From: DATJLY01 sp035532935
GTDB lineage: Bacteria > Pseudomonadota > Alphaproteobacteria > ATCC43930 > CGMCC-115725
Direction: 5' to 3'
NCBI GenBank assembly: GCA_035532935.1
Contig: DATKQE010000048.1
Location: 96,240 to 160,239, forward strand
Length of the DNA: 64,000 bases
Shown: piece after piece, positions 60,054-64,000 of the stretch
Numbering within the stretch: position 1 is the first letter of the stretch
How the letters are laid out: each line of letters starts with the position of its first letter
Made by a program: the position numbers and the translations under genes
The notes under the pieces: model-generated
The model's input: only the letters and a program-made list of their open reading frames with translations
What the model was told of the DNA's origin: nothing
Database searches by the model: none

Positions 60054-61811
60054 ATGGCTGACGACGTGAAGACCGCTCCGGCCGCGGCCACCACCGCCGA
60101 GGACACGCTGAAGCGCAAGAGCAAGGACCCGAACGTCGTCTCGGGCGGCCATCTCGTCGCGCGCGCCCTCAAGAACGAGGGCGTCGACACGATCTTCACG
60201 CTGTGCGGCGGCCACATCATCGACATCTATGACGGCTGCGTCGACGAGGGCATCCGCATCATCGACGTGCGCCACGAGCAGGTGGCGGCGCACGCCGCCG
60301 ACGGCTATGCCCGCCAGACCGGCCGGCTCGGCTGCGTCGTCACCACCGCGGGCCCCGGCTTCACCAACGCCATGACCGGCATCGCCACCGCCTTCCGCTC
60401 GGAGAGCCCGGTCCTGCATATCGGCGGCCAGGGCGCGCTGACGCAGCACATGATGGGCTCGCTCCAGGACCTGCCGCATGTCGACATCGCCCGGCCGATC
60501 ACCAAGTTCTCGGCCGGCGTGCGCTCGACCGAGCGCGTCGCCGACATGATCGCGATGGCGGCGCGCGAATGCTTCGCCGGCGCGCCCGGGCCCGCCTATC
60601 TCGAAATCCCGCGCGACATCCTCGACCGCGAGATCGAGATCGCCAAGGCAGTGATCCCGCGTCCCGGCCATTACCGCGCCTCGACCAAGTCGGTGGGCGA
60701 TCCCGCCGACATCGAGAAACTGGCCGACATCCTGCTGCGCGCGGAGCGGCCCGGCATCCTGCTCGGCAGCCAGGTGTGGACCGCACGCGGCCACGAGGCG
60801 GCGATCGGACTCGTGCGCGCGCTCGACATCGCCGCCTATTTCAACGGCGCCGGGCGCGGCCTGCTACCGCCGGGCGATCCGCATCATTTCGACCGCACCC
60901 GCTCCTATGCCTTCGACAAGGCGGATGTGATCGTCATCGTCGGCACGCCGTTCGACTTCCGCATGGGCTATGGCCGCCGGCTCGGCCGCAATGCCCAGGT
61001 GGTGCAGATCGATCTCGACTACCGCACCGTCGGCAAGAACCGCGACATCGCGCTGGGCCTCGTCGGCGATCCGGGCGCGATCCTCGCCGCGGTGCATCAG
61101 GCGGCGACCGGCCGCATCGACAAGGGCGCGCAGGCACGGCGCCAGGAGTGGCTCGAGGAGCTGCGCACGGCCGAGGCGGCGGCGACGGCAAAGCTGATGC
61201 CGCTGTTCCGATCGGACAGCACGCCGATCCATCCCTATCGCGTCGCCTGGGAGCTGAACGAATTCCTCACCGAGGACACGATATATATCGGCGACGGCGG
61301 CGACGTCGTCACCATCTCGGCTCAGGCGGTGCGGCCGCGCCGGCCCGGCCACTGGATGGACCCGGGCGCGCTCGGCGCGCTCGGCGTCGGCACCGGCTTC
61401 GCCATGGCGGCGAAGCTCGCGCATCCGCACAAGGAAGTCCTGTGCTATTACGGCGACGGGTCGTTCGGCATGACCGCCTTCGACATGGAGACGGCGAACC
61501 GCTTCCATGCGCCTTACATCGCCGTCATCGGCAACAATTCCGCGATGAACCAGATCCGCTACGGCCAGCTCGCCAAATACGGTGAGCAGCGCGGCAATGT
61601 CGGCAATCTTTTGGGCGACGTTCCGTTCAGCAAGTTCGCCGAGATGCTGGGCGGCTATGGCGAGGAGGTGCGCGAGCCGGCCGCGGTCGGGCCGGCGCTC
61701 AGGCGCGCGCGCGAGGCGGTGGCGAAGAGCGGCCGCTCCGCGGTCATCAACATCTGGGTCGATCCCCGTGAATATGCGCCCGGGACCAAGGCGCAGACCA
61801 TGTACAAGTGA
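60054..61811 (+). CDS. Thiamine diphosphate-dependent lyase (acetolactate-synthase-like, possible 2-hydroxyacyl-CoA lyase)
   Basis: ThDP enzyme of 585 residues with N-terminal pyrimidine domain (catalytic E75 in DVRHEQVAAHAADGYA), central domain with IPRDILDREIEIAK, and C-terminal diphosphate domain containing GDGSFGMTAFDMETANRFHA and NNSAMNQ. The gene beside it is clearly formyl-CoA:oxalate CoA-transferase, which normally pairs with oxalyl-CoA decarboxylase, but this sequence does not resemble the typical oxalyl-CoA decarboxylase N-terminus. Other candidates are 2-hydroxyacyl-CoA lyase, also a formyl-CoA enzyme, or acetolactate synthase-like. ATG 60054 is preferred, following GGGAGGTGAGG. 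Regulation by the upstream GntR protein is likely. Confidence 0.75.
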   Translation: MADDVKTAPAAATTAEDTLKRKSKDPNVVSGGHLVARALKNEGVDTIFTLCGGHIIDIYDGCVDEGIRIIDVRHEQVAAHAADGYARQTGRLGCVVTTAGPGFTNAMTGIATAFRSESPVLHIGGQGALTQHMMGSLQDLPHVDIARPITKFSAGVRSTERVADMIAMAARECFAGAPGPAYLEIPRDILDREIEIAKAVIPRPGHYRASTKSVGDPADIEKLADILLRAERPGILLGSQVWTARGHEAAIGLVRALDIAAYFNGAGRGLLPPGDPHHFDRTRSYAFDKADVIVIVGTPFDFRMGYGRRLGRNAQVVQIDLDYRTVGKNRDIALGLVGDPGAILAAVHQAATGRIDKGAQARRQEWLEELRTAEAAATAKLMPLFRSDSTPIHPYRVAWELNEFLTEDTIYIGDGGDVVTISAQAVRPRRPGHWMDPGALGALGVGTGFAMAAKLAHPHKEVLCYYGDGSFGMTAFDMETANRFHAPYIAVIGNNSAMNQIRYGQLAKYGEQRGNVGNLLGDVPFSKFAEMLGGYGEEVREPAAVGPALRRAREAVAKSGRSAVINIWVDPREYAPGTKAQTMYK

Positions 61812-61818
61812 GGCAAGC

Positions 61819-63093
61819 ATGGCCAAGGCACTCGACGGCGTCCGCATCCTCGACTTCACCCACGTGCAGTCGGGTCCCACTTGTACCCAGCTCCTCGCCT
61901 GGCTCGGCGCCGACGTGATCAAGGTGGAGCGCCCCGGCACCGGCGACATCACGCGCGGCCAGCTCCGCGACGTGCCGAACGCGGACAGCCTCTATTTCAC
62001 CATGCTCAACCACAACAAGCGCTCGATCACGCTCGACGCCAAGCACGGCAAGGGCAAGGAGGTGCTCGAGGCGCTGGTCAAGAGCTGCGACGTGCTGGTG
62101 GAGAATTTCGGGCCGGGCGTGCTCGACCGCATGGGGCTCACCTGGGAGCATATCCAAGAGCTCAACCCGCGCATGATCTATGCCTCGGTCAAGGGCTTCG
62201 GCCCCGGTCCCTACGAGGACTGCAAGGTCTATGAGAATGTCGCGCAATGCACCGGCGGCGCGGCCTCCACCACCGGCTTCCGCGAGGGCCCGCCGCTCGT
62301 CACCGGCGCGCAGATCGGCGACAGCGGCACCGGGCTTCATCTCGCGCTCGGCATCGTCGCGGCGCTCTATCAGCGCGTCGCATCGGGCCGCGGGCAGCGT
62401 GTGCTCGCGGCGATGCAGGACGGCGTGCTCAATCTCTGCCGCGTCAAGCTCAGGGACCAGCAGCGCCTCGCGCATGGGCCCTTGAAGGAGTTCAGCCAGT
62501 ACGGCGAGGGCGCGCCGTTCGGCGACGCCGTGCCGCGCGCCGGCAACGATTCGGGCGGCGGGCAGCCAGGCTGGATCCTGAAATGCAAGGGCTGGGAGAC
62601 CGATCCCAACGCCTACATCTATTTCATCACCCAGGCGCCGGTCTGGGCCGCGATCTGCAAGGTCATCGGCCAGGAGGACTGGATCACCCACCCCGACTAC
62701 GCCACGCCCGAGGCGCGGCTGCCGCGGCTCAAGGCGATCTTCGCGCGGATCGAGGCCTGGACGATGACCAAGACCAAGTTCGAGGCGATGGACATCCTCA
62801 ACCAGGACGACATCCCGTGCGGACCGATCCTGTCGATGAAGGAATTGGCCGCGGAGAAGAGCCTGCGCGAGACCGGGACCATCGTCGAGGTCGATCATCC
62901 CCAGCGCGGCAAGTATCTCTCGGTCGGCATGCCGATCAAATTGAGCGACAGCCCGGCCGACGTGAAGCGCTCGCCGCTCCTGGGCGAACATACCGACGAG
63001 ATCCTGCGCGACGTGCTGCGCTTCGACGCGAAGGCGATCGATGAGATCAAGGCCTCGGGCGCGGTCGGCGGCAAACCGATGGCGGCCGAATAG
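61819..63093 (+). CDS. frc: Formyl-CoA:oxalate CoA-transferase
   Basis: Class III CoA-transferase of 424 residues moving CoA from formyl-CoA to oxalate. The characteristic residues of the enzyme are all present with the normal offset of one: Q17 (HVQSGP), Y59, E139, catalytic D168 (QIGDSGTGLHLALG), and the glycine loop NDSGGGQPGW. Start ALDGVRILDFTHVQSGPTCT is characteristic. It follows the ThDP gene after seven bases. With that enzyme it forms the core of a formyl-CoA or oxalate pathway, probably controlled by GntR. Function is well supported by residues; the substrate in this organism is not proven. Confidence 0.92.
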   Translation: MAKALDGVRILDFTHVQSGPTCTQLLAWLGADVIKVERPGTGDITRGQLRDVPNADSLYFTMLNHNKRSITLDAKHGKGKEVLEALVKSCDVLVENFGPGVLDRMGLTWEHIQELNPRMIYASVKGFGPGPYEDCKVYENVAQCTGGAASTTGFREGPPLVTGAQIGDSGTGLHLALGIVAALYQRVASGRGQRVLAAMQDGVLNLCRVKLRDQQRLAHGPLKEFSQYGEGAPFGDAVPRAGNDSGGGQPGWILKCKGWETDPNAYIYFITQAPVWAAICKVIGQEDWITHPDYATPEARLPRLKAIFARIEAWTMTKTKFEAMDILNQDDIPCGPILSMKELAAEKSLRETGTIVEVDHPQRGKYLSVGMPIKLSDSPADVKRSPLLGEHTDEILRDVLRFDAKAIDEIKASGAVGGKPMAAE

Positions 63094-63173
63094 CCGCGCA
63101 TCTTTACGGCCGCCGCGTTAGGCCCTATGCCTAGGCCGCGCGATCGATCGAGCGGCGAGGGCATGACGCGGCC

Positions 63174-64000
63174 ATGAACATTCACGAGTACCAGGCGAAG
63201 AGTCTGTTGCAGAAATTCGGCGTCGCCGTGCCCAAGGGCGGCGTCGCCTACACGCCGCAGGAAGCGGAAAAGATCGCCGCGGGGCTCGCCGGGCCGGCTT
63301 ACGTGGTGAAGGCGCAGATCCACGCCGGCGGCCGCGGCGCCGGACGGTTCAAGGACGATCCCGGCGGCAAGGGCGGGGTGCGGGTGGTCAAGTCGCCGCA
63401 GGAGGCGGCGCAGGCGGCCGCGGCGATGCTCGGCCACGTGCTGGTGACGCGCCAGACCGGGCCCAAGGGGCGCGAGGTGAAGCGCGCTTATGTCGAGGAG
63501 GGTTGCGACATCAAGCGCGAGCTCTATCTCGGCATCCTGCTCGACCGCAAGACCGCGCGCGTCACCGTCATTGCCTCGAGCGAAGGCGGCATGGAAATCG
63601 AGGAGGTCGCGGCCCAGCATCCCGAGAAGATCATGCGCGTCGCCATCGATCCCGCCACCGGCATGCGCGGGTTCCACGCCCGCCGCCTCGCCTTCGGCCT
63701 CGGCCTCGAAGGCGGCCAGATAGCGGCGGCGACCAAATTCATGCTCGGCATGTATCAGGCGTTCAGCGCGCTCGACGCCTCGGTGGTCGAGATCAATCCG
63801 CTCGTCGTCACCGGCGCCGGCGCGGTGATGGCGCTCGACGCCAAGATCAATTTCGACGACAACGCGCTCTTCCGCCACAAGGACATCGAGGAGCTGCGCG
63901 ACGAGGCCGAGGAGGACCCGACCGAGCTCGAGGCGGCGCGGCATTCGCTCAACTACGTCAAGCTCGACGGCAATATCGGCTGCATGGTGAACGGCGCCGG
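63174..64000 (+). CDS. sucC: Succinate--CoA ligase beta subunit (ATP-grasp), 3' end outside window
   Basis: First 275 residues of an ATP-grasp CoA ligase beta subunit. It begins MNIHEYQAKSLLQKFGV, with VKAQIHAGGRGAGRFKDDPG at the nucleotide site, YVEEGCDIKRELYLGILLDR, and VVEINPLVVTGAGAVMALDA followed by the metal-binding DAKINFDDNAL. It is open to the last base. In the TCA cycle SucC partners with SucD. Its position 80 bases after frc could mean a role supplying a CoA donor to that pathway; a malate--CoA ligase subunit is an alternative. No start-proximal ribosome site is strong, but the family start is unambiguous. Confidence 0.92.
   Translation, partial: MNIHEYQAKSLLQKFGVAVPKGGVAYTPQEAEKIAAGLAGPAYVVKAQIHAGGRGAGRFKDDPGGKGGVRVVKSPQEAAQAAAAMLGHVLVTRQTGPKGREVKRAYVEEGCDIKRELYLGILLDRKTARVTVIASSEGGMEIEEVAAQHPEKIMRVAIDPATGMRGFHARRLAFGLGLEGGQIAAATKFMLGMYQAFSALDASVVEINPLVVTGAGAVMALDAKINFDDNALFRHKDIEELRDEAEEDPTELEAARHSLNYVKLDGNIGCMVNGA

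Noticed and set aside
60054..61811. Straight call as oxalyl-CoA decarboxylase
   Set aside because: The N-terminus and central parts look acetolactate-synthase-like; context alone is not enough to name it oxc.
63094..63173. Palindromes such as CGATCGATCG and TAGGC..GCCTA before sucC
   Set aside because: Short, expected by chance in GC-rich DNA, and not placed on a recognisable promoter.

Overview
The window is GC-rich, densely packed chromosomal DNA of an alphaproteobacterium, most likely from the Rhodospirillales or a nearby lineage (inferred from gene content only). The evidence is a set of alphaproteobacterial markers: usg, DUF2849 and DUF934 beside a sulfite reductase, a TIGR01459-type HAD hydrolase, homospermidine synthase, a CIRCE-controlled groESL, and a metK-ahcY pair. 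No rRNA, tRNA, CRISPR array, insertion sequence or prophage was found. No gene-free stretch exceeds 300 bases; the longest is about 230 bases upstream of groES.

Layout. 1-5.2 kb: an MFS gene cut by the window edge, a collapsed UbiD decarboxylase remnant, a ferritin-like protein, then a P450 / small conserved protein / alpha-beta hydrolase operon whose hydrolase is frameshifted. 5.2-12.6 kb: a solute-binding protein diverging from a tight six-gene catabolic operon (LLM monooxygenase, two acyl-CoA dehydrogenases, acyl-CoA synthetase, enoyl-CoA hydratase). 12.6-18 kb: a deacetylase, then on the minus strand rpmB, an HTH-methyltransferase fusion behind a repeat-rich promoter, metK and ahcY (methyl cycle). 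18-28.8 kb: an NRAMP-like transporter, MeaB, a low-GC STAS/ATPase gene, an Atm1-like exporter with an MFS pump, a decayed VapBC pair, methylmalonyl-CoA mutase and heme A synthase. 28.8-35.8 kb: usg, groESL, a TerB-like protein, a DinG-like helicase and a frameshifted LLM gene. 35.8-50.3 kb: pyrD, a HAD phosphatase, an XRE regulator, an alcohol dehydrogenase, a TauE permease, an FMN reductase, a DUF882 protein, a BI-1 protein, two LLM oxidoreductases, a YbbAP-type ABC exporter with TesA-type esterase, and ThpR. 50.4-54.3 kb: a sulfur assimilation locus (sulfite reductase, DUF934, DUF2849, Met8-type siroheme enzyme, 1-Cys peroxiredoxin) driven by two AT-rich promoters. 54.3-59.2 kb: two small membrane proteins, a methyltransferase / EVE / Rieske operon, a dihydroxyphthalate-decarboxylase-like protein and homospermidine synthase. 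59.3-64 kb: a GntR regulator, a ThDP lyase and formyl-CoA:oxalate CoA-transferase operon, then sucC, which runs off the window.

Four genes are visibly broken or decaying: UbiD, the alpha/beta hydrolase, VapBC and one LLM oxidoreductase. The most distinctive unexplained features are the GTGGGC half-site array in front of the HTH-methyltransferase / metK / ahcY genes, the single-chain STAS-ATPase-STAS protein, and the pairing of a textbook FRC with an acetolactate-synthase-like ThDP enzyme.
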